From an uncultured Pelagibacteraceae bacterium (GTDB lineage: Bacteria > Pseudomonadota > Alphaproteobacteria > Pelagibacterales > Pelagibacteraceae): a DNA stretch of 64,000 bases. The translations under genes were made by a program, and so were the position numbers. Shown here piece by piece: positions 52,648-62,414 of the stretch. Every line of letters begins with the position of its first letter. Position 1 is the stretch's first letter. Location of the stretch: the NCBI GenBank assembly GCA_902572605.1, contig CACGGD010000003.1, forward strand, positions 1 to 64,000. The letters run 5' to 3'. Below the pieces are notes generated by a model that ran no database searches, was not told the DNA's origin, and saw only the letters and a list, made by a program, of their open reading frames with translations.

Positions 52648-53568
52648 ATGGGATTATTTGATAAATTTAAAATCGGACTTGGAAAAAGTTCTTCTGGTCT
52701 TACAGATGGATTTAAAAATATTTTTTCAAAAAAAAAAATAGACGGAGATGTATTGTCTGAGTTTGAAGATCTGCTTATAAGTGCAGATACAGGTGTTGAG
52801 GTAGCTAAAGAATTAAGAAAAGATTTTGAAAATTTTAAAATTGATAAGAAATTAGATAATCACCAAGAAATTTTAAAACTAATAGCAGACAAGATGGCTA
52901 TCAACTTATTAAAATATGAAAAAGATTTAAGTCTTATGGGAAATGCTAGTTCTTCAGTTATTGTTGTATCAGGAGTGAACGGCGTAGGAAAAACTACTAC
53001 AATTGGAAAATTAGGAAAATACTTTAAAGATAATAGTAGATCAGTTGTATTTGGTGCAGCTGATACTTTTAGGGCAGCTGCAATTGATCAATTACAAGTT
53101 TGGGCAGCTAAAGTGAAAGTTGATATAATTAAATCAGAAATTAATAGTGACCCTGCCTCCGTTGCTTTCAAAACAGCAGAATTTGCAAAAAAAAATCAAA
53201 TTGATATTGCCTTGATAGACACAGCCGGAAGATTACAAAATAAAAAAAATTTAATGGATGAATATAAAAAAATTATTAATGTCTTAAAAAAAATTGATGA
53301 TAAATTTCCTAACGAAGTAATTCTAGTTTTAGACGCAACCACTGGTCAAAATGCATTAAATCAAGTTGAAGAGTTTAGTAAAATACACAACATTACTGGA
53401 TTAATTGTCACTAAACTTGATAGCACAGCTAAAGGTGGAATCATTTTGGCTATATGTAAAAAATATAATTTACCTATTGTAGCTGTTGGGATGGGAGAAA
53501 AAGATACAGACTTACATCCCTTTAAAGCTGAGTTTTTTTCTAAAGCACTCCTTGGACTAAATTCTTAA
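52648..53568 (+). CDS. ftsY: Signal recognition particle receptor FtsY
   Basis: GVNGVGKTTTIGKLGKYF; GAADTFRAAAIDQLQVWA; IDTAGRLQNKKNLMDE; LDSTAKGG. Confidence 0.97.
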   Translation: MGLFDKFKIGLGKSSSGLTDGFKNIFSKKKIDGDVLSEFEDLLISADTGVEVAKELRKDFENFKIDKKLDNHQEILKLIADKMAINLLKYEKDLSLMGNASSSVIVVSGVNGVGKTTTIGKLGKYFKDNSRSVVFGAADTFRAAAIDQLQVWAAKVKVDIIKSEINSDPASVAFKTAEFAKKNQIDIALIDTAGRLQNKKNLMDEYKKIINVLKKIDDKFPNEVILVLDATTGQNALNQVEEFSKIHNITGLIVTKLDSTAKGGIILAICKKYNLPIVAVGMGEKDTDLHPFKAEFFSKALLGLNS

Positions 53569-54365
53569 TATTTTTCTATAAAATTTTTTATACTATTTAT
53601 TAATTGATCATTGAATTCCATCATGTGAACATCATCCGAAGTAAAATATGAATATTTTGGTTCATTTGCTTTCTCGAATAATTCTTCTCCCATTGAAAAA
53701 GGAATGATATCATCTTTCTTGCCATGCATTATTAGAATTGGAGTATTAATTTTTTCAATCTTATTAATTGAATCATATCTATCTTTTAAAAGAAGTTTTA
53801 CTGGCAAGTAAGGATAATAAATTTTTGCAGAATTTTCTATTGAAGTAAAAGGTGACTCTAATATTATGCTATTAAAATTATTTTTTTTAGCTATCTCTAA
53901 CACTACACCACTTCCCAAAGATTCTCCGTATAAAATAATTTGATTATTTTCAACTTGCTTTTTATTTAACCATCTAATAGCTGCTTCAGCATCTTCATAT
54001 AAATTTTTTTCAGTAGGAGACCCTTTATTTCCACTAAACCCTCTCCAAGAAATTAAAAGAATATTAATATCTAATTTATTCAATTCATTAAGTTTATAAA
54101 TTCTATTTGATAGATTTCCTGCATTCCCGTGTAATAAAACAAGTGTCTTTAATTTTTTAAAATTTTTATCTATTACCCAAGATTTAAGTTTAATTTCATC
54201 ATCCACTTTAATAAAAATTTCATCATAATTAAATTTTATCTCATCATTTTGATAATTATTCTCAGAAGGATGATAAAGTAGATTTCTTTGATAAAAATAT
54301 ATAAAAATTACTAATACCAAATAAGCAATTAACACTGAGGATAAAGTTAGATATAAATATTTCAT
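53565..54365 (-). CDS. Alpha/beta hydrolase, membrane-anchored (BEM46/YfhR-like)
   Basis: N-terminal TM; LLHGNAGNLSNRI; SWRGFSGNKGSPTE; LYGESLGSGVVLEIA; IMHGKKDDIIP. Confidence 0.88.
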   Translation of the reverse strand: MKYLYLTLSSVLIAYLVLVIFIYFYQRNLLYHPSENNYQNDEIKFNYDEIFIKVDDEIKLKSWVIDKNFKKLKTLVLLHGNAGNLSNRIYKLNELNKLDINILLISWRGFSGNKGSPTEKNLYEDAEAAIRWLNKKQVENNQIILYGESLGSGVVLEIAKKNNFNSIILESPFTSIENSAKIYYPYLPVKLLLKDRYDSINKIEKINTPILIMHGKKDDIIPFSMGEELFEKANEPKYSYFTSDDVHMMEFNDQLINSIKNFIEKY

Positions 54366-55267
54366 TTAACAATCTTTCTTGCTAGATAAACTCCAAAAAA
54401 AACTAGAGCAGCCCCATAATAGTGAAAACCTAAAAGAGACTCATCAAATAATATTATTCCATAGATAGCAGAATATATTGAAAATATATAAAGTGTAAAT
54501 CCAGCTAAAGAGGCTCCTACATATTTTTGAACTTTAGTATATAAAGTGAAGGCAATTATTCCCGGAGAAATAGCTGCAAACAAAACCCAAAATAAAAAAT
54601 TTATATTAAATGTTGTGTTGAAAAAATAAGATTCTTCAATTAAATAAAAGGGAAATAAAGAAACTGCTCCAAAAAAAGCTATTAAAGTAAATCTAGCCAT
54701 CAGACTGAAATTACTTCTCCAGTTAATAAGAAAAATCGAATAAATAGCCCAACCTATAGCGGCGCCTAGCATCCATAAATCTCCCGAGGTAAATTTAAAA
54801 TTTACTAAGTAAAATATGTCACCTTTGCAAATTATTATTAAAACACCAGTAAGACACACGATTAAACCAATAATTCTTGATATATTAATTTTATCTTTAA
54901 AAAATAATACAGATAAAAAAATAATAAATATCGGTGAAGAGGTATAAATTATTCCCATATTGGCCATTGTAGTAGACATCCCGGCTATAAAAGGAAAAGC
55001 TCCACAAATTCCACAGCCCATAAGTCCTAAGAAAAAAAGTTTGAAAGATTCTTTTTTAAATTGTTCTTTCTTCTTCGTAATTTCATTAAAAAAAAATGGC
55101 ATTAAAAGTATAAAAACAGTTAGCCATCTCCAAAATGCAAGTGATACTGGAGGAACGTATTCTACTCCTCCTCTAGCAACGATAATGTTAGAGGCCATAA
55201 AAATTGGCTGGATAAGTAAAAGTAAATAGGGATAAAGATTATTTCTTTTTGTCGCCGAAGGCTTCAT
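54362..55267 (-). CDS. EamA/DMT family transporter
   Basis: 301 aa, ~10 TM, two EamA-like repeats. Confidence 0.88.
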   Translation of the reverse strand: MKPSATKRNNLYPYLLLLIQPIFMASNIIVARGGVEYVPPVSLAFWRWLTVFILLMPFFFNEITKKKEQFKKESFKLFFLGLMGCGICGAFPFIAGMSTTMANMGIIYTSSPIFIIFLSVLFFKDKINISRIIGLIVCLTGVLIIICKGDIFYLVNFKFTSGDLWMLGAAIGWAIYSIFLINWRSNFSLMARFTLIAFFGAVSLFPFYLIEESYFFNTTFNINFLFWVLFAAISPGIIAFTLYTKVQKYVGASLAGFTLYIFSIYSAIYGIILFDESLLGFHYYGAALVFFGVYLARKIVK

Positions 55268-55418
55268 ATAACATCATTACTATTACTAAGCCCATCAATA
55301 TGTAAACTGGCAAAACGTCTTTAAAACCAATCATCATTGATCTTGTTAAAGTTGTTGCTAATCCAATTAAAAAAGCTATAGCAAATGCACAACCTATTAT
55401 TGAAGTTAATTTATTCAT
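55239..55418 (-). CDS. Small membrane protein, unknown function (59 aa)
   Basis: MNKLTSIIGCAFAIAFLIGLATTLTRSMMIGFKDVLPVYILMGLVIVMMLYEAFGDKKK; ATG overlaps amidase stop (ATGAATAA), 3' end overlaps EamA start by 29 nt. Not in ORF track (<60 aa). Confidence 0.7.
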   Translation of the reverse strand: MNKLTSIIGCAFAIAFLIGLATTLTRSMMIGFKDVLPVYILMGLVIVMMLYEAFGDKKK

Positions 55419-56742
55419 CTTTACAATTTTTTTCTAACCAATTAGCAGTTCCTAAAAATCTTAAATCATCAAGTTTATTTCCTACCAACTGAACACCTAA
55501 TGGTAAGTTATTTTCTCCAGTTAGTAAAGGCAATGAAATAGTTGGTAAACCTAGATAAGTCCAATTTTTTTGAAAGTCGGCGCTCCCGGTAGATTTAAGA
55601 CCTTTGTCAGCTACTCCACTTGAAGAAGGTGTAATAATTCCATGGTAATCATCAAAAACCTCCTTGTATGACTCATAGCTTTGTTTCATAAAATCAATGG
55701 CATCAGTATACTCTTTAGCAGAATATTTCATTCCTCTTTCAATCGCATCTCTCATTTCTTTAGAAAGTTTGTTTTTATCTTTTTTATAATAAACTTGAAA
55801 ATTATTAGCTAAATCTGTTTCATGAATGATTTGATGGTATTTTGGAATTTCTTTAAAATATGAAGGTGTATCAAAAACTTCAATATTTTTTTTTAATTTT
55901 TTAATTAAAAACTCGAATGCCTTTTGAGACTCTTTATTAATATTTTTCCAACTGTTTGTTTTGTAAAAAATAAACTTTGGTTCAAAGATTGGCCCCTCTT
56001 CACAAACTTTAATCATATCATCTGCAGCAAAATGAACTGTAGAGGGATCATATAAATCTTTTTTAATTAAAGATTTTGCAAGCAAAGCCACATCTTTTAC
56101 AGTTTTTCCGAATACTCCCATCGTATCTAGTTTATCTGAAGTTTTTAAAACACCATTTCTTGAAATTAATCCATAAGAAGGCTTATATCCAACGACTCCA
56201 CAATAAGAAGCAGGTCTAATTATTGATCCCCCAGTTTGAGAACCAATAGATAAGTGGGCCATATGAGAAGCTATAACTGCTGCGGACCCGCTTGATGAAC
56301 CTCCTGGTGTCCTTGAATAATCATGAGGATTTTTTGTTTTACTTGGGTGAATGTAAGCTAATTCGCAAGTTACTGTTTTTCCCATAATAATTGCTCCAGC
56401 TGTTTTTAATAAATTAACTATTTCAGAGTCTTGTGAGCTTGACATTTTTTTTCTAAAAACAGTTCCACACTCAGTAGGCATATCATATGTTCCGATTATA
56501 TCTTTAATCGCTACAGGAAGTCCGTGTAAAGCTCCTAAAGGCTTACCAGATTTTCTATATTCATCTGCTTCTTCGGCTTTTTCTAAAAGAATTTTTTTAT
56601 CCAAGAAAGCCCAAGCCTGAACATCTTTATCAAATTTTTCTATTCTTTTTATATAAGCCTTACATAAATCTACAGATGAAATATCACCTGATTTTAACTT
56701 GGAGACCAATTCATTGGCATTTAGAGAGGCTGTGTCTATCAT
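55411..56742 (-). CDS. Amidase signature family protein
   Basis: 443 aa; GLPVAIKDIIGTYDMPTECGT; TPGGSSSGSAAVIASHMAHLSIGSQTGGSIIRPASYCGVVGYKPSYG (Ser-cisSer-Lys). Confidence 0.93.
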   Translation of the reverse strand: MIDTASLNANELVSKLKSGDISSVDLCKAYIKRIEKFDKDVQAWAFLDKKILLEKAEEADEYRKSGKPLGALHGLPVAIKDIIGTYDMPTECGTVFRKKMSSSQDSEIVNLLKTAGAIIMGKTVTCELAYIHPSKTKNPHDYSRTPGGSSSGSAAVIASHMAHLSIGSQTGGSIIRPASYCGVVGYKPSYGLISRNGVLKTSDKLDTMGVFGKTVKDVALLAKSLIKKDLYDPSTVHFAADDMIKVCEEGPIFEPKFIFYKTNSWKNINKESQKAFEFLIKKLKKNIEVFDTPSYFKEIPKYHQIIHETDLANNFQVYYKKDKNKLSKEMRDAIERGMKYSAKEYTDAIDFMKQSYESYKEVFDDYHGIITPSSSGVADKGLKSTGSADFQKNWTYLGLPTISLPLLTGENNLPLGVQLVGNKLDDLRFLGTANWLEKNCKDE

Positions 56743-56751
56743 TTTAAATTA

Positions 56752-58113
56752 TTAATTTGCAAATAAAGTATCGGGTAGCCAGAGTGCAATACCTGGGAAT
56801 AGATACATTAAAACCATTGCAAAAATTACTATTCCTAAAAAAGGCATTATACCTCTAAAGATATCAAGAAGTTCTACATTTTTAGTTTGAACACCCTTAA
56901 GATAATAAGCCGACATCGCCATGGGGGGTGTTAAAAATGAAGTTTGTAAATTTAAAGCAATTAACATTGCAAAGAAATAAGGATTCACTCCAAAAAACTC
57001 TACTAAAGGTAAAAATATTGGGACAAAAATAATTAATATTTCTGTCCATTCTAATGGCCATCCTAGTAAGAAAATTATAATCTGAGTAATTACTAAGAAC
57101 TGCCATGGTGCTAGATCCATAGATTTAAAGAAGTGCTCAAATACTTCGTGGCCTCCTAGATAAGAAAAAACAGAAGAAAAAGTCCAAGAACCTATGAATA
57201 ACCACATTATCATTGCTGTTGTCTTTGCTGTAAGAAAAACTGACTCTTTAAAATTTTTCCATTTCAAAGTTTTATAAAAAAGGGAGAGAACTATTGCCCC
57301 AAAGGCACCAACTCCTGCTGCTTCAGCTGGTGTTGCTAAACCTCCTAAAATTGTTCCAAGCACTAAAATAATAAGAGAAAACAAAGGAAGAAAAGAGACT
57401 AAGACTTCCTTTAAAATTTCTGATCTTGGGGGTATCTCCTCAGCAGGGGGTTTAGGCGCTATAGATGGATTAAAATATGCTCTAGTAATTGCGTAACCTA
57501 TATATAATCCCGCGAGTAATAAACCAGGGAGTATTGCAGCAGCAAATAATCTTAAAGGAGATAGTTGAGCAATAACAGAATACACAATTAGCATAATGCT
57601 CGGTGGAATTAATATTCCAAGACATCCTCCTGAACAAATTACTCCTGAAGCAAATTTTTTATCATATCCTGCTTTAATCATTGCAGGCCAAGCTAGCAAA
57701 CCCATTAAGGTAACAACCGCACCAATTATACCTGTTGCGGTTGAGAAAAGTGCACATGTAATTAAAGCTGCTACTGCCATAGAAGCCGGCAATCTGTGAG
57801 AAGCTAATCTAATAGCAAAAAATAATCTAGAGACAATCCCTGCCCTCTCAACAAGATATCCCATAAATAAAAATAAGGGGACTGCAGTTAAAACAGTATT
57901 ATCCATTACAGTGTAAGTATTTTGAACGAATAATTGAAAAATTCTATTATCTAATAGATGTTCCATTCGAGTTGGATCAAAGTAAGCGTAATAACCGAAA
58001 CCAACTCCCATCGCCATCAAAGTAAATGCTATAGGAAATCCAAGAAGAACAGCAAATAAAAATATTGCCATCATCAATATTGCAACTTCTGGATTGGTTA
58101 AACTAAATAACAT
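56752..58113 (-). CDS. TRAP transporter large permease (DctM-like)
   Basis: 453 aa, multi-TM; GGCLGILIPPSIMLIVYSVIAQLSPLRLFAAAILPGLLLAGLY. Confidence 0.93.
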   Translation of the reverse strand: MLFSLTNPEVAILMMAIFLFAVLLGFPIAFTLMAMGVGFGYYAYFDPTRMEHLLDNRIFQLFVQNTYTVMDNTVLTAVPLFLFMGYLVERAGIVSRLFFAIRLASHRLPASMAVAALITCALFSTATGIIGAVVTLMGLLAWPAMIKAGYDKKFASGVICSGGCLGILIPPSIMLIVYSVIAQLSPLRLFAAAILPGLLLAGLYIGYAITRAYFNPSIAPKPPAEEIPPRSEILKEVLVSFLPLFSLIILVLGTILGGLATPAEAAGVGAFGAIVLSLFYKTLKWKNFKESVFLTAKTTAMIMWLFIGSWTFSSVFSYLGGHEVFEHFFKSMDLAPWQFLVITQIIIFLLGWPLEWTEILIIFVPIFLPLVEFFGVNPYFFAMLIALNLQTSFLTPPMAMSAYYLKGVQTKNVELLDIFRGIMPFLGIVIFAMVLMYLFPGIALWLPDTLFAN

Positions 58114-58687
58114 CTTTTTGATCCTCGTCTTGTGAAGTTCTCATTAACATTTTTTCTGTTTCTTCAGCAACAACCATTCTTGCTGGCCAATGACCAGTTT
58201 GAATACAAATAATTGATCTGAAGACTTCACTAATACCTTGAATTATTAAAAGAACTCCAGCAGAAGGAATTAAAGCTTTTGCCATATAAATTTGGATCTG
58301 CGCAGGACTATTCCAGCTTGTTTCTTTGATCTTCCAAGCAAGTGCGGCATATTCATAGCCATAAAATGCCAAAGCTAACACACCAGGAAAGAAAAATATA
58401 AAGTATAAAATTAAATCTATGTAACCTTGAGTTCTAGGTTTAAACAGTCTGTAAATTACGTCTCCTCTTACATGAGCTTCAGTAGATAAAGTATAGGCTC
58501 CTGCCATCATAAATATTGCTCCATACATTTGCAAACTAAAATCAAAATTCCATAAAGTCGGCGCGTTAAAAGCATATGCCATTACCACTTCATAGCATGT
58601 TCCACCCATTAATATTACGATACACCAGGAAAATGCTTTTCCCACTGAAGTGCTTAAATGATCTGCAAAGCTGATAAATCCTCTCAT
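58103..58687 (-). CDS. TRAP transporter small permease (DctQ-like)
   Basis: 194 aa, 4 TM; YTLSTEAHVRGDVIYRLF. Confidence 0.9.
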   Translation of the reverse strand: MRGFISFADHLSTSVGKAFSWCIVILMGGTCYEVVMAYAFNAPTLWNFDFSLQMYGAIFMMAGAYTLSTEAHVRGDVIYRLFKPRTQGYIDLILYFIFFFPGVLALAFYGYEYAALAWKIKETSWNSPAQIQIYMAKALIPSAGVLLIIQGISEVFRSIICIQTGHWPARMVVAEETEKMLMRTSQDEDQKDVI

Positions 58688-58723
58688 AAAAATAAACTAT
58701 TCTAAAATTTTATTCTTTTCCAT

Positions 58724-58748
58724 AAAAAAAGGGGGCCAAAAAGCCCCC
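58724..58748 (-). terminator. Intrinsic terminator between dctP and dctQM
   Basis: Minus strand GGGGGC TTTTTG GCCCCC TTTTTTT; 6-bp GC stem followed by 7 U. Confidence 0.92.
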
Positions 58749-58771
58749 TTTTAAAATTATAAAAAAGTTAA

Positions 58772-59923
58772 TTAAATTTTAACTTTTGCAATACTTCCGA
58801 ACTCATTTTCATAAGCCAGCTTGTAATTCGGCTGATTCATCAGCAAGTATTTCATAACTCTCTTAGCGTATTTTTTCTGAGAATCTACAATTTTCTTAAA
58901 GAAAGGATCTTTCTTATTGAAATCACCTATTACTTTATCCCAACCTTTTAGTTGTTGAGCTAAGATTTCATCAGATGTTTGATACACATTTACTTTGTGT
59001 TGATTCATCAATTTAGATAAATCAGCTGAGTATCTCACTAACGCTTTGAAGTAGTTGTCCGTATTCGCAGCATAAGCAGCATTTTTTAGTATCGCTTGGT
59101 GTGCAGGCGATAAACCATTAAATGTCTTTTTATTTACTGGAATTTCAAACATCTCCTGAGATTGGTGGAAGCTTCCTAAGTGATAATGCTTAGAAACGTC
59201 TTGCATACCAAACTGAGAGTCTGAAGTTGGGTTGTTAAACTCAGCAGCTTCAATTAATCCTGTTTTCATTGCAGGTTGAATTTCACCACCTGGTAATTGT
59301 CTAACTACCATTCCCATTGCTGTTAATACGTTAGTCGCTAAACCAACTGTTCTGTACTTCATTCCTTTTACATCAGACACTTTAGTTACGTTCTTTTTGA
59401 ACCAACCAAAAGGCTGAGCAGGCATTGGCATATGGAAGAAACCAATATAATCGAAACCAACTTTTGCAAGCGTTTCGTCATAAAGTTTTCTACCTCCACC
59501 GTACTCCATCCATCCCATTACTTCTTGAGATGACATTCCGTATGATGGACCTGTACCAAATAATGAAGCGGCAGCGTTTTTACCATACCAGTATGCAGTT
59601 ACCCAGTGTCCCATATCTAGTACACCTGAACTTACTGCTTGTCCTATTTCTCCAGTTTTTACAACTGAACCAACAGGCTGAAGATCAATCTTCAACTCAC
59701 CACCTGACATGTCGCTAACCATTTTTGCATAGTCGCCGGCCATTTCGAAGAATATATTTGCTCCTGAAGGCCAAGCTGCTTGCATCTTTAAAGTTTTCGG
59801 AGCACCGAATGCAATGTTTGGCATTGCAACTGTTGCTGCCGCTGCAGCACCCGTAGCTGCTGCTGCTTTAAAGAACTTACGTCTTGAAGGAGCATTAACT
59901 CCTTTGATCGTTTTTTTTGACAT
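58772..59923 (-). CDS. TRAP transporter substrate-binding protein (DctP), Tat-type signal
   Basis: 383 aa; SRRKFFKAAAATGAAAAATVAMPNIAFGAP signal; mannitol/chloroaromatic/2-oxoacid-type DctP body. Confidence 0.92.
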   Translation of the reverse strand: MSKKTIKGVNAPSRRKFFKAAAATGAAAAATVAMPNIAFGAPKTLKMQAAWPSGANIFFEMAGDYAKMVSDMSGGELKIDLQPVGSVVKTGEIGQAVSSGVLDMGHWVTAYWYGKNAAASLFGTGPSYGMSSQEVMGWMEYGGGRKLYDETLAKVGFDYIGFFHMPMPAQPFGWFKKNVTKVSDVKGMKYRTVGLATNVLTAMGMVVRQLPGGEIQPAMKTGLIEAAEFNNPTSDSQFGMQDVSKHYHLGSFHQSQEMFEIPVNKKTFNGLSPAHQAILKNAAYAANTDNYFKALVRYSADLSKLMNQHKVNVYQTSDEILAQQLKGWDKVIGDFNKKDPFFKKIVDSQKKYAKRVMKYLLMNQPNYKLAYENEFGSIAKVKI

Positions 59924-59934
59924 ATGTCCCCCTT

Positions 59935-59950
59935 AATTATTAATAATTAA
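59935..59950. promoter_or_regulatory. Palindrome in dctP 5' region
   Basis: TAATTATTAATAATTA perfect 16-bp palindrome ~12 bp upstream of the dctP start; AT-only so weak evidence. Confidence 0.3.
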
Positions 59951-60037
59951 AAATATTTAAACATATAAATATTTAAGAGTCTTGATGTTATTTTAGAATC
60001 TTTTGCCGCTTGCAACTGTGAGTAGTAAAATAAATAT

Positions 60038-60991
60038 CTAATTTACTTTGTTTTTACAGTTTCCAGTTTTAAAAAATTCCTCAAGATTATCAATAGCCAG
60101 ATTCGCCATTGCAGTCCTCGTTTCTTTAGTTGCGCTACCTAAATGGGGAAGAATAAATGCACTTTTATGCTTTAGATAACCAGGATTTAAATTTGGCTCA
60201 CCTTTGTATACGTCTAAACCTACTGCATAAACTTTTCTTCTATTTAACGCATCAATTAGGGCTTCATCATCAACTATATCACCTCTAGCAACGTTTGTAA
60301 CTACTGCCCCTTTGGGTAAAAATTCTAATGTTTCCTTATTTATTAAATTTACAGTTTCTTTAGACGCTGGACAACATACTGATAGAACATCAGAAACACT
60401 CAATAAACTTTTAAGATCTTTATGATAGATAGCACCTTGTTCTTTATCCTCTGTTAATTTAGATCGATTATGATAATGAATTATCATACCAAGAGATTTA
60501 GCTATTAGGGCAATTTTTTTTCCTATTCTACCCATTCCTAAAATTCCTAATCTAGATCCGGTTAATTGTTTTCCAATTAAATAATCCGCTGACCATTTCC
60601 AGTCTGAAGCTTTAGCGCTTAGTATTCCTTCTGACGCTCTTCTACATGCTCCTAAGATTAAAAGAATTCCTATTTCTGCAGTAGCGTCTGTAAGAACTTC
60701 AGGGGTGTTTGTAACAACAATGTTTCTTTTTTTTGCAGCATTTAAATCTATATTTCCAAATCCAACTGCAAAGTTTGATAAAATCTTTATAGAGTCAGGC
60801 AATTTATTAATTGTTTGCTCGTCTAAATTATCTGTAAGTGCTGATAATATACCATCACAACCTTCGCTCATTTCAATTAACTTTTGCTGAGAGAAAAGTT
60901 CATCATTAGAGTTAAGTTTTGCATCGTATAATTCTTTTAGACGGTCCTCGTTAGATTGTAATAATCTTCTAGTTACTAATATTTTTTTCAT
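60038..60991 (-). CDS. NAD(P)-dependent D-2-hydroxyacid dehydrogenase (glyoxylate/hydroxypyruvate reductase-like)
   Basis: 317 aa; LGILGMGRIGKKIALIAKSLGM; VNVARGDIVDDEALIDAL; PHLGSATKETR. Confidence 0.92.
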   Translation of the reverse strand: MKKILVTRRLLQSNEDRLKELYDAKLNSNDELFSQQKLIEMSEGCDGILSALTDNLDEQTINKLPDSIKILSNFAVGFGNIDLNAAKKRNIVVTNTPEVLTDATAEIGILLILGACRRASEGILSAKASDWKWSADYLIGKQLTGSRLGILGMGRIGKKIALIAKSLGMIIHYHNRSKLTEDKEQGAIYHKDLKSLLSVSDVLSVCCPASKETVNLINKETLEFLPKGAVVTNVARGDIVDDEALIDALNRRKVYAVGLDVYKGEPNLNPGYLKHKSAFILPHLGSATKETRTAMANLAIDNLEEFFKTGNCKNKVN

Positions 60992-61003
60992 AAAAATATA
61001 AGA

Positions 61004-62377
61004 TTAATTCAAATCAAAAATTTTTCCTGGATTCATGATGTTATTAGGATCAATAGTTCTTTTTATAGATTTCATTACTGGAATATTATCACCGTGTTCT
61101 TTTATAAGGTATTCTTTTTTATGAAGTCCTATCCCATGTTCCCCAGTTATTGTGCCGTTTAATTCTAAAGTTTTTTTAATCAGTAAATCACTAAATTCTC
61201 TTATCTTTTTATATGTTTCTTTCTTTTGAGGGTCATACGGTAAAATCACATGAAAATTTCCATCCCCTAAATGACCTACCATAGGTGCTCTTAGACCAAA
61301 CTTTTTTGTCTCTTCTTCGGCAAAATTTACACATTCAGTTATTTTTGATATGGGAAGACAAACATCTGTAGAGTAAACTCTTCCATTTTTAATTAATGCC
61401 TTTACAGAATAATAAACATCCCAACGAGCTTTCCATAATTTATTTCTCTCTTCTAAATCTTTCGCCCATTTAAAAGAGCTTCCTTGATTTTCTTTTGATA
61501 TTTCTTCAACTATTTTAATATTTTCTTTATTAGATAATTCTGAACCATGGAATTCAAAAAATAATGTAGGCAAAACTTCGAGGTCTTTTAACTTAGAGTA
61601 ATTAATGCTTATATCCATTTGATCTTTGTTAAGCATTTCTATTCGAGCTATAGGCACACCATATTGAATTATTTGTTGTGCTGTTTGAACTGCATCTTCT
61701 AATGAAGGAAAATGGCAAACAGCGCTCATGATACTCTCAGGAATAGGAGATAATCTTAATTGAATTTCAGTAATTATTCCAAGTGTACCCTCGGAACCTA
61801 TAAATAAATTTGTTAAGTTATAACCGGCAGATGTTTTTTTTGTTCTACTGCCAGTGTTTATGATATCACCATTAGGAAGAACTACTGTAAGGCCGGTGAT
61901 CACTGTCTTCATAGTTCCGTATTTTACTGCCATAGTTCCTGATGCTGAGGTAGATGCCATGCCTCCGATAGCTGCGTTAGCTCCAGGATCAATTGGAAAG
62001 AAAACTCCATCTTCTCTTAAATAATCGTTTAATTGTTCTTTAGTTACACATGCTTGAACTCTACAATCAAAGTCTTCCACATTTACATTTAAAATCTTAT
62101 TCATTTTTTCTAAAGATATTGTAATACCACTTTCGTTTCCTACAACATTACCCTCTAAAGAAGTTCCAGTACCAAATGGTACAACGGGAACTTTATGATC
62201 GTTGCAAAGTCTTAAAATTTTAGAAACTTCTTCATTGGTTTCTGGAAAAACTACAGCTTGAGATAAAACAGGATCATAAGTGTCCTCACCTCTAGCATAA
62301 TTTGATCTAGTGGATACTGACGTCGAGTATCTGCCATTAAAAATTTTTTTTAATTCTGACTGAACTTGTTCATTCAT
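61004..62377 (-). CDS. FAD-linked oxidase (GlcD/D-lactate dehydrogenase-like)
   Basis: 457 aa; VPVVPFGTGTSLEGNV; GGMASTSASGTMAVKYGTMK; GTITGEHGIGLHKKEYL; MNPGKIFDLN. Confidence 0.92.
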   Translation of the reverse strand: MNEQVQSELKKIFNGRYSTSVSTRSNYARGEDTYDPVLSQAVVFPETNEEVSKILRLCNDHKVPVVPFGTGTSLEGNVVGNESGITISLEKMNKILNVNVEDFDCRVQACVTKEQLNDYLREDGVFFPIDPGANAAIGGMASTSASGTMAVKYGTMKTVITGLTVVLPNGDIINTGSRTKKTSAGYNLTNLFIGSEGTLGIITEIQLRLSPIPESIMSAVCHFPSLEDAVQTAQQIIQYGVPIARIEMLNKDQMDISINYSKLKDLEVLPTLFFEFHGSELSNKENIKIVEEISKENQGSSFKWAKDLEERNKLWKARWDVYYSVKALIKNGRVYSTDVCLPISKITECVNFAEEETKKFGLRAPMVGHLGDGNFHVILPYDPQKKETYKKIREFSDLLIKKTLELNGTITGEHGIGLHKKEYLIKEHGDNIPVMKSIKRTIDPNNIMNPGKIFDLN

Positions 62378-62414
62378 ATTGCTGATATTAATTGAAATTT
62401 AGAGAAAATACAGC

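Noticed and set aside
59935-59980. AT-rich palindromes upstream of dctP as a confident operator
   Set aside because: A/T-only dyads are expected by chance in DNA of this composition; listed only as a low-confidence feature.
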